Numbered from the stretch's first letter, positions 7,563 through 15,662 are shown. The stretch: DNA of 58,086 bases from Clostridiales bacterium UBA3758 (GCA_002371675.1 DFGE01000008.1:1-58086), one strand, 5' to 3'. Numbers and translations are program-made. The notes: generated from the letters alone by a model not told the origin.

Positions 7563-8669
7563 TCAAGCCGTCAGTAATACGAAGGCGGAGAGCAGCGCGA
7601 GCAGCAAAAGATTCACAAGCGTGAATTCCGCAAGATAGCGTCCGGCGTCGGCATGCTCGGAGTGCGAATAGAGCTTCATGCTGATGAGGCTGGCGAGCGA
7701 GGCGATGGGCGTCCCGAGACCGCCGACGTTCACGCCGAGCAGCAGCGCACGGCTCTCCGCCGTAAAGCCCGAGAGCAGCAGCGCCGCCGGGACATTGCTG
7801 ATGACCTGGCTCGTGAGCAGTGCCGCGAGGTATTCGCGTCCGCCGAGCAGGCGGCGCAGCAGATTGTCCACCGCAGGGACGCGCGCGAGGTTCCCGGAGA
7901 ACACGAAGAAGGAGGCAAAGGTCAGCAGCAGGAGGAAATCCGCTTTGAGCAGCATTTTCCGGTCGAAGATGAGCAGCACGGCAATCACCGTGCCGAGCAT
8001 AGCCGGCCAGGGCAACACGCGCAGCACCGTCAGCATACAGATGAGAAACAGTGCGCCGTAGATCCGGAGCCGCCTGCGGTTGAGAAGCGGCGTCTCCCCG
8101 AGAAAGACCGTGAGCGGCGTGCGCGGCAGAATGAGACAGCCGAGCAGGATCAGCACGAGACTCAGCGCCCATACGGGGAAGGTCACGCCGAGAAAGTCCG
8201 CCATCGGGAAGTCGTAATAGGAATAGAGGTAGAGATTCTGCGGGTTGCCCACCGGCGTGAGGATGCTGCCGAGATTCGCCGCGATGGTCTGCAGTACGAC
8301 GACGTGGATGAGGGCGCGGCTCTGCCCGGCCATGCCCAGTACAACGACGGCGAAGGGCACAAAGGTCAGCAGCGCGACGTCGTTCGTGATGAGCATCGAG
8401 CTTACGAAGCAGAGCGCCACGAGGAGCGTGCCCATTGCCCGCAGCGTCCCGGCGCGCAGGCAGAGGATATGCGCGAGATAGGCAAAGAGCCCAGCCTGCC
8501 GCAGCCCGGCAACGACGGTCATCAGGCAATAGAGCAGCGCGAGCGTGCGCCAGTCGATATAAGCAAGATAGCCGGCGTCGGGCGCAACGAAAAAGCAGCT
8601 CACGAGCGCGGCGAGAGCCGAGAGCAGCAGCACCGGCTCGCGCTTTACAAACGATCGGATTCTTGCCAT
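7563..8669 (-). CDS. anion/arsenite-type permease, ArsB/NhaD (ion transporter) superfamily
   Basis: A 368-aa membrane protein with about ten to eleven helices. Two hallmarks of the IT superfamily are visible: 'SSMLITNDVALLTFVPF' and 'GSILTPVGNPQNLYLY' (the conserved GNPQN hairpin), and the second-half repeat 'SQVISNVPAALLLSGF'. The family includes ArsB, NhaD and SLC13 carriers; the ion cannot be told. The start used is ATG at 8669, which lacks a good ribosome site. A 14-codon frame with a good site overlaps it (see 8645-8689), suggesting translational coupling. Confidence 0.8.
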   Translation of the reverse strand: MARIRSFVKREPVLLLSALAALVSCFFVAPDAGYLAYIDWRTLALLYCLMTVVAGLRQAGLFAYLAHILCLRAGTLRAMGTLLVALCFVSSMLITNDVALLTFVPFAVVVLGMAGQSRALIHVVVLQTIAANLGSILTPVGNPQNLYLYSYYDFPMADFLGVTFPVWALSLVLILLGCLILPRTPLTVFLGETPLLNRRRLRIYGALFLICMLTVLRVLPWPAMLGTVIAVLLIFDRKMLLKADFLLLLTFASFFVFSGNLARVPAVDNLLRRLLGGREYLAALLTSQVISNVPAALLLSGFTAESRALLLGVNVGGLGTPIASLASLISMKLYSHSEHADAGRYLAEFTLVNLLLLALLSAFVLLTA

Positions 8670-8689
8670 CTGATTAAGCTGTTGTTCAT
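8645..8689 (-). CDS. possible 14-aa leader peptide overlapping the permease start
   Basis: An ATG at 8689 is preceded by AGGAG at ideal spacing and opens a frame of 14 codons (MNNSLIRWQESDRL) ending with TAA inside the permease coding sequence. The permease ATG itself has no clear ribosome site. Translation of the short frame could feed ribosomes to the permease start. It could equally be a chance frame. Confidence 0.35.
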   Translation of the reverse strand: MNNSLIRWQESDRL

Positions 8690-8732
8690 ATCTGTTTCTC
8701 CTGTCTTGCCGCCCGCTGTGAGCGGCAGAGGC

Positions 8733-8761
8733 AGTATAATCCTTTTCAGACGCTTGCGCAA
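8733..8761 (-). promoter_or_regulatory. promoter of the ArsB/NhaD-type permease
   Basis: On the minus strand TTGCGC (8761-8756), 17 bp, TATACT (8738-8733). Its -35 lies two bases from the -35 of the divergent promoter at 8764-8792. Confidence 0.6.
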
Positions 8762-8763
8762 GA

Positions 8764-8792
8764 TTGAAATGCCCGCCTTTCTGTGCTACAAT
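8764..8792 (+). promoter_or_regulatory. promoter of the 73-aa protein gene
   Basis: TTGAAA (8764-8769), 17 bp, TACAAT (8787-8792), directly back-to-back with the divergent permease promoter. Confidence 0.6.
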
Positions 8793-8816
8793 GAAAAAAA
8801 GGGGAGGAGCGAGCGT

Positions 8817-9038
8817 ATGCATCTGTTCAAGCGTAAGCAATCCGGACCGGCTTACCCGCCGGAGGAATATGAGCCGCTGATCCGCAGCAGCATCTGCACC
8901 GGAGAGAAGACGGCCTGCGTCCGCCGCCGCAGCGACGGAAAGCTCATTGAGCTCATGCTGCTGCGCACAGCGTCCGACCTGGAGGAATTTGCCCGCAGCG
9001 TCGGCGTCCCGGCCTCGGAGATCAAAACCATATACTGA
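8817..9038 (+). CDS. small conserved-type protein, 73 aa, unknown function
   Basis: A 73-aa cytosolic protein starting at ATG 8817 after GGGGAGGAG. The sequence has a basic N-terminus, 'EEYEPLIRSSICTGEKTACVRRRSDGKLIELMLLR' like strands, and a C-terminal helix 'ASDLEEFARSVGVP'. It has its own promoter and terminator, which supports a real gene. I recall similar short proteins in gut Clostridia but know no function. Two Cys residues (in SICTG and TACVR) are the only notable side chains. Confidence 0.7.
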   Translation: MHLFKRKQSGPAYPPEEYEPLIRSSICTGEKTACVRRRSDGKLIELMLLRTASDLEEFARSVGVPASEIKTIY

Positions 9039-9049
9039 GCCCGCCGATC

Positions 9050-9083
9050 GAAAAGCCGCCATTCCAAAGAATGGCGGCTTTTC
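9050..9083 (+). terminator. intrinsic terminator
   Basis: A perfect 15-bp stem (9050-9064 with 9069-9083) with loop CAAA. The 3' arm ends GGCTTTTC, giving a short T-run. Confidence 0.8.
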
Positions 9084-9126
9084 AGGCAAATCCTTACAAA
9101 AAATGAAAGATATTTCCCGGGTATAC

Positions 9127-9155
9127 TGTACATAGTTCCAAAAGAATGCTATACT
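9127..9155 (+). promoter_or_regulatory. promoter of the cyclase-like/SDR/reductase cassette
   Basis: TGTACA (9127-9132), 17 bp, TATACT (9150-9155), with TGC immediately before the -10 (extended -10). It matches the lipoprotein promoter at 1665-1693 in both hexamers. Confidence 0.6.
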
Positions 9156-9225
9156 ATATGCAAATAACTGAGAACAGTCTGTAATCATGATAATCAGCCG
9201 TTCTCGGAAATGTGGAGGTGCAGCT

Positions 9226-10362
9226 ATGTCAAATATCAGCGATCTCAACCGCGACGAGTGGATGCTGCGAGGGCCGCTTGCCAAGCAGGGCTACGACTGG
9301 TGGTGGCACAATTTCACCGCGATCAAAGAGGACACCGGCGAGGAAAAGCCTTTCTATGTAGAATTCTTTACCTGCAATCCGGCTCTGGCCGGAGAGGAGC
9401 CCCGGCTCGTCTGGCATCTGCCGGAGGAGAAGCGCAAAGGCCAAAAGCCGTCTTATCTGATGGTGAACGTCGGCTTCTGGGGTGAGCAGCACGGTCAACT
9501 GCACCGCTTCTTCCCCTGGAAGGCAGTCAGCATGCACGAGGACGCGCCTTACGAGGTGCGTGCGGAGGACTGCTACTGCAGCGAGACGGCCACCTGGGGT
9601 ACGGTATCCGTCACGCCCGAGGAGCGGGACGCGCATCCCGAGTGGATGAGCGACGCAGGCACGCTCTCCTGGAATCTCAAAATCGACAAGAAGATAGCCT
9701 TTCATGTGGGCTACGGTGCGAGCAAGTTCTTCCGCCGTTTGAATGCCTTTGAAATGTTCTGGCATGCCGAGGGCATGAAGACCGCCTTCTCCGGCGAGGT
9801 CATTCTCAACGGTGAGCGCTATCTCGTCCGTCCTGAGACCTGCTACGGCTATTCAGACAAGAACTGGGGCGGCGATTTCACGAGCCCCTGGGTCTGGCTC
9901 TCGTCGAATAATCTCGTGAGCCGCAAGACCGGCAAGCGCCTGGAGAATTCCGCCTTTGAGATCGGCGGCGGCCGCCCGAAGGTCTTCGGCCTCGCGCTCG
10001 ACCGCAAGCTCCTCGGCGCGATGTTCTACGAGGGCAGGAACTACGATTTCAACTTCTCCAAGTTCTGGACCCTCTCCCGTACGAAGTTCGACTGTGAGGA
10101 GACTGCGGACGAGATCCACTGGCATGTGCTGCAGACGACCTTCTACGCCAAGCTCGACACCGTGATCAGATGCAAAAAGAAGGACATGCTGCTCATCAAC
10201 TACGAGGCGCCCACAGGGCTCAAACGGCATAACCGCCTCTGGAACGGCGGCAATGGTACGGGCGTGCTGAAGCTCTATAAGCGCCGCTTCGGCAGAGATA
10301 TCCTGATCGACGAGATCGAAGCCAGGAATATCGGCTGCGAATACGGCGAATACGACAAGTAA
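9226..10362 (+). CDS. tocopherol-cyclase/CrtC (AttH)-like protein
   Basis: A 378-aa protein, soluble by appearance, starting at ATG 9226 after GGAGGTG. The central block 'CYGYSDKNWGGDFTSPWVW' matches the hallmark YxEKNWG..FP..W.W of the tocopherol cyclase family, whose fold is shared with CrtC hydratases and AttH. Family members bind prenylated or lipid substrates in a lipocalin-like double barrel. Here it heads a three-gene cluster with an SDR and an ene-reductase, which suggests modification of a hydrophobic, perhaps isoprenoid or steroid-like, compound. Catalytic activity is unproven; some members of the superfamily act only as binding proteins. Confidence 0.7.
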   Translation: MSNISDLNRDEWMLRGPLAKQGYDWWWHNFTAIKEDTGEEKPFYVEFFTCNPALAGEEPRLVWHLPEEKRKGQKPSYLMVNVGFWGEQHGQLHRFFPWKAVSMHEDAPYEVRAEDCYCSETATWGTVSVTPEERDAHPEWMSDAGTLSWNLKIDKKIAFHVGYGASKFFRRLNAFEMFWHAEGMKTAFSGEVILNGERYLVRPETCYGYSDKNWGGDFTSPWVWLSSNNLVSRKTGKRLENSAFEIGGGRPKVFGLALDRKLLGAMFYEGRNYDFNFSKFWTLSRTKFDCEETADEIHWHVLQTTFYAKLDTVIRCKKKDMLLINYEAPTGLKRHNRLWNGGNGTGVLKLYKRRFGRDILIDEIEARNIGCEYGEYDK

Positions 10363-10374
10363 GGGGGCGGGGAC

Positions 10375-11358
10375 ATGATCGAGAACAAAAGCATCGTGCT
10401 CACCGGAGCCAGCTCCGGCATCGGCTTTGAGGCCTTGAAGCTCCTGGCAAAGGGGAAGGGCAACCGCATCCTCGCTGTGGCGCGCCATGTGAACAATATC
10501 CAGTACTTTGCCGACAACGTGACGGCCTTCTCCTGCGACATCAGCACTAAGGAGGGCGTTGACCGCGTCTTTGCCAAGGCGGAGGAGCTCTTCGGGAAAA
10601 TCGACCTCTTCTATGCCAACGCCGGCTTCCCGTACTACGAGGAATTCAACTACGAGGACTGGGATCGTGTGGACGCCATGTTCCGCACCAACACCATCTC
10701 GCCCATCTACACTTACGCCAAGTATATCCGCCACCTGAACGGCCGGGAGGGCATCCTCGCCTACACGGTGAGCGCGATCGGCGAGATGGCCATGCCCGGC
10801 TACGCGATCTACTCCTCCTCCAAGTTTGCCCTCAACGGCTTCCAGGAGGCCATTCGCCTCGAGAAGCCGGATAACCTGCAGATCACCTGTCTTTATCCGG
10901 TCGCGACCGATACGAATTTCTTCAAGGTCGCCAACGCCGTGGAGTTTGAAAAGCCCTTCCCGGTTCAGAAGCCCTCGCACGTCGCCAAAAAGATGATCGA
11001 AGGCATCGAGCAAGGCAAGGCGAAGGTCTCGCCCTGCGGGCTCTTCGGCTTTGCGAAGGTGCTGATGGGCGTCGTCCCGCCGGTGCGCACGGTGTACTGG
11101 AAGCTGGAGACCGCCAAGCTCGAGCGCTTCAAGAAGAAGCTGGCCGTCTACCATGAGAAGGCCAGGGAAAACGTGACGCAGGTCGTGGAAAAGGGCCGCG
11201 AGGTGCGCGAGGCAGTGCGCGAGGAGCTGCAAGAAAAGCGCGGGGAGCTGCAAGAAAAGCGCGAGGAGCTGCATGAAAAGCGCGAGGAGATCCACCGCGA
11301 GCTCGACGAGAAGGCCGCCTCCGTGCGCGAGGAGCAGAAGGAGAAGTTCCATGTATGA
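10375..11358 (+). CDS. short-chain dehydrogenase/reductase with C-terminal heptad-repeat tail
   Basis: A 327-aa protein. Residues 1-240 are a classical SDR: NAD(P) motif TGASSGIG, NAG in 'FYANAGFPYY', catalytic Ser in 'YTVSAIGEM' and YSSSK. After a hydrophobic stretch ('GFAKVLMGVVPPV') comes a roughly 75-residue charged tail that is strongly coiled-coil, with three near-perfect heptads (EELQEKR, GELQEKR, EELHEKR) and weaker ones on either side. The usual SDR is about 250 aa. The gene starts 12 bp after the cyclase-like gene and its end overlaps the reductase start by 8 bp. It is likely membrane-associated or oligomerised by the tail. Confidence 0.85.
   Translation: MIENKSIVLTGASSGIGFEALKLLAKGKGNRILAVARHVNNIQYFADNVTAFSCDISTKEGVDRVFAKAEELFGKIDLFYANAGFPYYEEFNYEDWDRVDAMFRTNTISPIYTYAKYIRHLNGREGILAYTVSAIGEMAMPGYAIYSSSKFALNGFQEAIRLEKPDNLQITCLYPVATDTNFFKVANAVEFEKPFPVQKPSHVAKKMIEGIEQGKAKVSPCGLFGFAKVLMGVVPPVRTVYWKLETAKLERFKKKLAVYHEKARENVTQVVEKGREVREAVREELQEKRGELQEKREELHEKREEIHRELDEKAASVREEQKEKFHV
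11221..11304 (+). repeat. 21-bp tandem repeat encoding heptads in the SDR tail
   Basis: Units at 11221-11241, 11242-11262 and 11263-11283 differ by one or two bases; 11284-11304 is a diverged fourth copy. Each unit is exactly seven codons, so copy-number change would keep frame and coiled-coil phase. Confidence 0.85.
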
Positions 11359-13426
11359 GCTGCTTCTGAGCCCAATGAAAATCGGCAGCATGACCGTCAA
11401 AAACCGGACGGTTATGACGGCGGCGGAAATGAGCCTCGGGCAGACCGACGGCACGCCGACCGAGCGAATGATGAACTATTATGAGGAGCGCGCCCGCGGC
11501 GGTGTCGGCCTTATCATTCCGGGTATCTGCCGCGTGAACGACATGGGCGCGGCCTCGACCTTTACGCAGCTGGCCATGAGCCATGACTATCACATCGAGC
11601 CGATGCGCGAATTTGCCCGCCGCATCCACGCCCACGGCGCAAAGCTCTGCATCCAGCTGCACCACCCCGGCCGTCAGGGCTACGCGAGCTCGATCAACAG
11701 CCTCCCGGTTGTGATCCCGGTCGTTAAGCGCTTCCCCAAGGTGCTGGACGCGCTCTTCTCCGCCACGCCGATCCTGCTCGGCCTCGAGGAGAAGAAGATC
11801 TGCTTCTCGGTACAGGCGCCCTCGAACTGCGAGCTCTCCGCTCACGGCGCGACGAGGATCCACGCGATGTCGAAGCGCGAGATCCATAAGCTGCAGCGGG
11901 ATTTCATCGAGGCGGCCGTCCGCTGTCAGAAGGCAGACGTGGACGCGGTGGAACTGCACGGCGGCCACGGTTATCTGATCCAGCAGTTCCTCAGCCCCAA
12001 CACGAATCTGCGCACGGATGAGTACGGCGGCAGCTTTGAGAACCGCCTGCGTTTCCTGCGGGAGATCGTCGAGGGCATCCGCGCGCGCTGCGGGCGGGAC
12101 TATCCCCTCATCGTGCGCCTCACGGCGGATGAGATGTACGAGCGGATCGGTAAGCCCGGCAAGGGCTACGATCTGGAGACCGGCAAGCAGATCGCCAAAC
12201 GCCTCGAGGAGCTGGGCGTTGACGCCATCAACGTTACCTCCGCCTGCTATGACGTGTACAACGCCTGGCTGGAGCCGACCTCCTACGAGCCCGGCTGGCG
12301 TGCATATCTCGCAAAAGAGATCAAAAGCGTCGTCTCCATCCCGGTCATCGCGGCAAATTTCATGCGCTCGCCCGAGCAGGCGGAGCGGCAGCTCGAGGAG
12401 GGGTATCAGGACTTCATCGGCTCCGCGCGCTCCTTCATCTGCGAGCCGCACTGGGTCAGGAAGCTCGAAGAGGGGAGAGCGGATGAGATCCGTCGCTGCA
12501 TCGGATGCCTGCACTGCATCTCCTCCTTCATGACCAACGCCAAGGTCGGCAAGCCCGGCGAATGCGCGCTGAACCCCGGCGTCGGGCGGGAAGAGGAGTA
12601 CGAGCGCCCGGTTAAGGACGGGGACGGCAGGAGCATCGTCGTGATCGGCGCGGGCATCGCGGGTCTCGCTGCGGCGGAGACCATGGCGAAGCGCGGCTTC
12701 GCCGTGACGGTGCTGGAAAAGGAGGAGACCCCCGGCGGACAGATCAACACCGCCGCGGCCTGCAACCTCAAGGGCAAGCTCTTCTGGTGCGTCGAGGACC
12801 GCATCGCCTCGCTCAAGGCTCTCGGCGTCGAGCTGCGCTTCGGCACTGCGGCCACGGAGGAGCTCGTGCGCTCCCTCTCGCCCTGCGCCGTTCTGGTCGC
12901 CACCGGCGCGAAGCCGATCCGCCCGAAGTCCATCCCCGGCAGCGACGGTGAAAACGTCTACACGCCGCCGGAGATCATCCACCGCCGGAAGGTGCTGAAA
13001 AATCAGCGCGTCGTAGTCGTCGGCAGCGGCATGACCGGACTCGAGACCGCCGAGATCCTCAACGAAACCGGCAACAAGGTCACCGTTCTGGAAATGGCGG
13101 ACGAGATCGCTCCGGGTACCTGGTTCCAGCTCCTCGACGATGAGATGGAGCGCCTGCGGCCCGCGGGGACGGTTTTCCTGCCCTCGCATCAGCTGCAGCG
13201 CATCGTGCCCGGCGAAGTGATCGCCTCCAATCTCAGGACCGGTAAGGTCGAACGCATCCCGGCGGACAGCGTCGTGCTCTCGCTCGGCGTAAAGCCGGAG
13301 AACGCCCTGGTGCAGAAGCTGCAGGGCGTTTGCCCGATCGTTCGCGCCATCGGCGACGCCGCCGCGAGCGGCACGATCGCCGACGCTGTCCACAGCGCGT
13401 ACGAGGTCTGTATGCAGATCAAGTGA
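11351..13426 (+). CDS. Old Yellow Enzyme-type ene-reductase (2,4-dienoyl-CoA/enoate reductase, BaiCD/BaiH family)
   Basis: A 691-aa flavoenzyme. The N-terminal TIM barrel (to about 350) has 'LHHPGRQG', 'AAVRCQKADVDAVELHGGHGYLIQQFLSP' split by typical OYE spacing, and 'NRLRFLREI'. An Fe-S segment follows with Cys383, 386, 389 and 405. Then a dinucleotide-binding half has two Rossmann motifs (GAGIAGLAAA and GSGMTGLETA). Such enzymes use FMN, FAD and a 4Fe-4S cluster to reduce C=C bonds next to carbonyls. The third Cys is one residue earlier than the usual CxxCxxxC. The start ATG overlaps the SDR end by 8 bp; a further upstream frame lies inside the SDR. Confidence 0.9.
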   Translation: MYELLLSPMKIGSMTVKNRTVMTAAEMSLGQTDGTPTERMMNYYEERARGGVGLIIPGICRVNDMGAASTFTQLAMSHDYHIEPMREFARRIHAHGAKLCIQLHHPGRQGYASSINSLPVVIPVVKRFPKVLDALFSATPILLGLEEKKICFSVQAPSNCELSAHGATRIHAMSKREIHKLQRDFIEAAVRCQKADVDAVELHGGHGYLIQQFLSPNTNLRTDEYGGSFENRLRFLREIVEGIRARCGRDYPLIVRLTADEMYERIGKPGKGYDLETGKQIAKRLEELGVDAINVTSACYDVYNAWLEPTSYEPGWRAYLAKEIKSVVSIPVIAANFMRSPEQAERQLEEGYQDFIGSARSFICEPHWVRKLEEGRADEIRRCIGCLHCISSFMTNAKVGKPGECALNPGVGREEEYERPVKDGDGRSIVVIGAGIAGLAAAETMAKRGFAVTVLEKEETPGGQINTAAACNLKGKLFWCVEDRIASLKALGVELRFGTAATEELVRSLSPCAVLVATGAKPIRPKSIPGSDGENVYTPPEIIHRRKVLKNQRVVVVGSGMTGLETAEILNETGNKVTVLEMADEIAPGTWFQLLDDEMERLRPAGTVFLPSHQLQRIVPGEVIASNLRTGKVERIPADSVVLSLGVKPENALVQKLQGVCPIVRAIGDAAASGTIADAVHSAYEVCMQIK

Positions 13427-13435
13427 AGAAGGTAC

Positions 13436-13468
13436 AAAAACCGGGTTCCGTTTGGAACCCGGTTTTTT
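13436..13468. terminator. bidirectional intrinsic terminator
   Basis: A 14-bp stem (13436-13449 with 13454-13467) with GTTT loop, flanked by A-run and T-run. It serves the ene-reductase (+) and the DUF1015 gene (-). Confidence 0.9.
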
Positions 13469-13482
13469 CATGCTTGATTGCC

Positions 13483-14730
13483 TTATTTGATTTTGCGGCC
13501 CTCGAGGTAGTAGCGCTTTTCGCGGCTGTGCCCCATTGAGAAGGTCTTGCGGGGGAGAGCGCCGTCACGGATGACGCCGCGGAAGAGCTGCCCCTTCTCC
13601 ATGCCGGGGAGCAGGAAGCCGATGGCTCCCGGCTGACGCGCGAGGGAGATCAGCGCGTCGTCGTCATGGATGTAGTCGATCTTGCCGGCGTTTTCCTTGA
13701 GATACTCGTCCAGGAAGCCCTGCAGCACGGCCACCGTGAGCTCCGCCTTCTGCGGGTCGAGCGTCACGACGCCCTCCGCCTCGGCGGTGTACCAGCGGAC
13801 GGGATAGCCGCCCTCGGCGCAGGCGTTTTCCTCCAGCGCCTTCAGCAGCTTCTCCGGCTCGGTCTCGGTGATCACGCGGTGGATCGGCTCGAATACCTGC
13901 GCCTCGTCGTGGATGTTCTCCAACTCGACGAGCGCCCAACGCGCCGGGTGGCGGCTCAGATCCTCGCCGGGATGCGCGGCTTTGAGTTCCTCGTAGCAGC
14001 TCTTGGCCGTGGCAAGGGAGTGGTTGCCGTCGCCGACGGCGAAGATCATCGGTGTGCCTTCAAGGTCGGCGTACTTCTCGGCGACATGTGCGCTGTAGTC
14101 ACTCAGCACGGCCTCAAATTCCTCCGCGTCCTTCCCGCTGACGAGCCAGCCCTTGATGTGCCCGCCGTCCTCCATGAGCTCAAAGTCGTATACGACGGGG
14201 AGTGTGTCCTTTTTCGCCCCGATGGGCTCGATGAGGCGCTTTTCCCAGTCGTCGCAGAGCATGAGCACGTGCGGCAGCTCGATCGGCGCGCCGCGGCGCA
14301 CACGCTGGCGCGGCGGGATGCGCTCGGGTACGGTGCGCTCGGTCGCGCGGATCATGGAGTCGGAGCCGGGGCGGTAGTCGTAGGCCTCGAGATCGAGCTT
14401 GCCGACGAGCCCCTTGCGGATCGTGCCATTTTCCAGCGTGCGCTCGACGTAGATGAAGCTCTCCGGGTAGACGGCGAAGACGCCGTTTTGCAGATAGGCC
14501 TCCATCGTGCGGTTGATCTCGGCAATGTGGGCAGCCTCGCCCTCGCTGCCGAGCTCCGCCTCGGGCAGGATCAGATGGATGGTGGAGGGAGCGTCCCCCG
14601 CAAAAGCGCGCACGCGATCCCAATAGGCCTGGTCTGAGGTGAACTGGTCGCAGGCGATGACCGCCCATTTGGCCATGTCGGCGTCCTTGGGCAGCAGGAT
14701 CTCGGCGGGCAGGAAGATGTTCTCGTTCAT
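13483..14730 (-). CDS. DUF1015 family protein
   Basis: A 415-aa cytosolic protein. Family marks are 'IACDQFTSDQAYWDRV' near the start, 'MIFAVGDGNHSLATAKSCYEEL' in the middle and 'QPGAIGFLLPGM' near the end. The biochemical role of DUF1015 is not known to me. It is the last gene of the serC-serA operon, 23 bp after serA, an association I know from other Clostridia. This supports a link to serine or glycine metabolism. The ATG is preceded by GGAGG in the intergenic gap. Confidence 0.88.
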   Translation of the reverse strand: MNENIFLPAEILLPKDADMAKWAVIACDQFTSDQAYWDRVRAFAGDAPSTIHLILPEAELGSEGEAAHIAEINRTMEAYLQNGVFAVYPESFIYVERTLENGTIRKGLVGKLDLEAYDYRPGSDSMIRATERTVPERIPPRQRVRRGAPIELPHVLMLCDDWEKRLIEPIGAKKDTLPVVYDFELMEDGGHIKGWLVSGKDAEEFEAVLSDYSAHVAEKYADLEGTPMIFAVGDGNHSLATAKSCYEELKAAHPGEDLSRHPARWALVELENIHDEAQVFEPIHRVITETEPEKLLKALEENACAEGGYPVRWYTAEAEGVVTLDPQKAELTVAVLQGFLDEYLKENAGKIDYIHDDDALISLARQPGAIGFLLPGMEKGQLFRGVIRDGALPRKTFSMGHSREKRYYLEGRKIK

Positions 14731-14753
14731 GCGTGCCTCCTTGAATGCGGGGC

Positions 14754-15662
14754 TTACTTGCCGAAGCCTGCGATGATGGAGACGATCTCCTGGCCGATGC
14801 GGGCCTGAGCCTCGCCGGTGGCGGCACCGATATGCGGCGTGCAGGAGACGTGCGGGTGATTGAGCAGCTCGGTGTTGGCTGTGGGCTCGGCGGCGAACAC
14901 GTCGAGACCGGCGGCGCGGACCTTGCCGGAGTTGAGCGCCTCGAGCAGCGCGGCCTCGTCGAGGTTTGCGCCGCGGGAGGTGTTGATAATGACGACGCCG
15001 TCCTTCATCTTGGCGATGGTTTCGGCATTGATGATGGGGCCGTCCGCCGCTGGCGCATGGACGGAGATGAAATCGGCGCTCTGGAGCAGTTCCTCCATGG
15101 AGACGTAGGGGGTACCGTCCTTCGCAGCGGTGCCCGGCTCATGGTGCGCGCCGTAAGCAAGCACAGTCATACCGATGGCGGAGGCCATCTGTCCGAGGCA
15201 CTGGCCGATGCGGCCGTAGCCGATGATGCCGAGGGTCTTGCCGCCGAGCTCGATGCCCTTGCCGTAGGCCTTCTTCTCCCAGAGGCCATTGCGCATCGTG
15301 TTGCCGGCCACGGAGAGGAAGCGCGCGCAGGAGAGCATATGCCCGAGCGCAAGCTCTGCCACGGAGCGGGAGGAGGCCGCGGGGGTGTTGCGCACCTCGA
15401 TGCCGTGCTCCCTGGCATAGGCCACGTCGATGTTGTCCACGCCGACTCCGCCGCGGATGATGAGCTTCAGATTGCCCTTGAGGGCCTCGTCGATGTGCGC
15501 CTGGCGCACCTTGGTCTTGGAGCGGACGACGACCGCGTCAAAGTCCTTGAGGGCGGCACCGAGCTCCTCGGGAGCGTAGAACTGCTCCGTGACCTCGTGC
15601 CCCATATCGCGCAGCTGCTGCAGCGCGGTTTTATCCATGCCGTCGGTTACCAGAATTTTCAT
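14754..15662 (-). CDS. serA: D-3-phosphoglycerate dehydrogenase (short form, no ACT domain)
   Basis: A 302-aa D-2-hydroxyacid dehydrogenase. NAD-binding motif is GYGRIG; catalytic Arg is in RGGVGVDNID, Glu in DVFAAEP and His in PHIGAAT. It oxidises 3-phosphoglycerate to phosphohydroxypyruvate, the first step of serine synthesis. It lacks the C-terminal ACT/ASB regulatory domains of long SerA, so feedback inhibition of that type is not expected. Its position 18 bp after serC makes the specific substrate assignment likely; on sequence alone another 2-hydroxyacid is possible. Confidence 0.9.
   Translation of the reverse strand: MKILVTDGMDKTALQQLRDMGHEVTEQFYAPEELGAALKDFDAVVVRSKTKVRQAHIDEALKGNLKLIIRGGVGVDNIDVAYAREHGIEVRNTPAASSRSVAELALGHMLSCARFLSVAGNTMRNGLWEKKAYGKGIELGGKTLGIIGYGRIGQCLGQMASAIGMTVLAYGAHHEPGTAAKDGTPYVSMEELLQSADFISVHAPAADGPIINAETIAKMKDGVVIINTSRGANLDEAALLEALNSGKVRAAGLDVFAAEPTANTELLNHPHVSCTPHIGAATGEAQARIGQEIVSIIAGFGK

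Noticed and set aside
11129..13471. Long antisense frame over the ene-reductase
   Set aside because: Same effect: antisense of a clear flavoenzyme, composition typical of reverse-complement GC-rich coding, no initiation signal.
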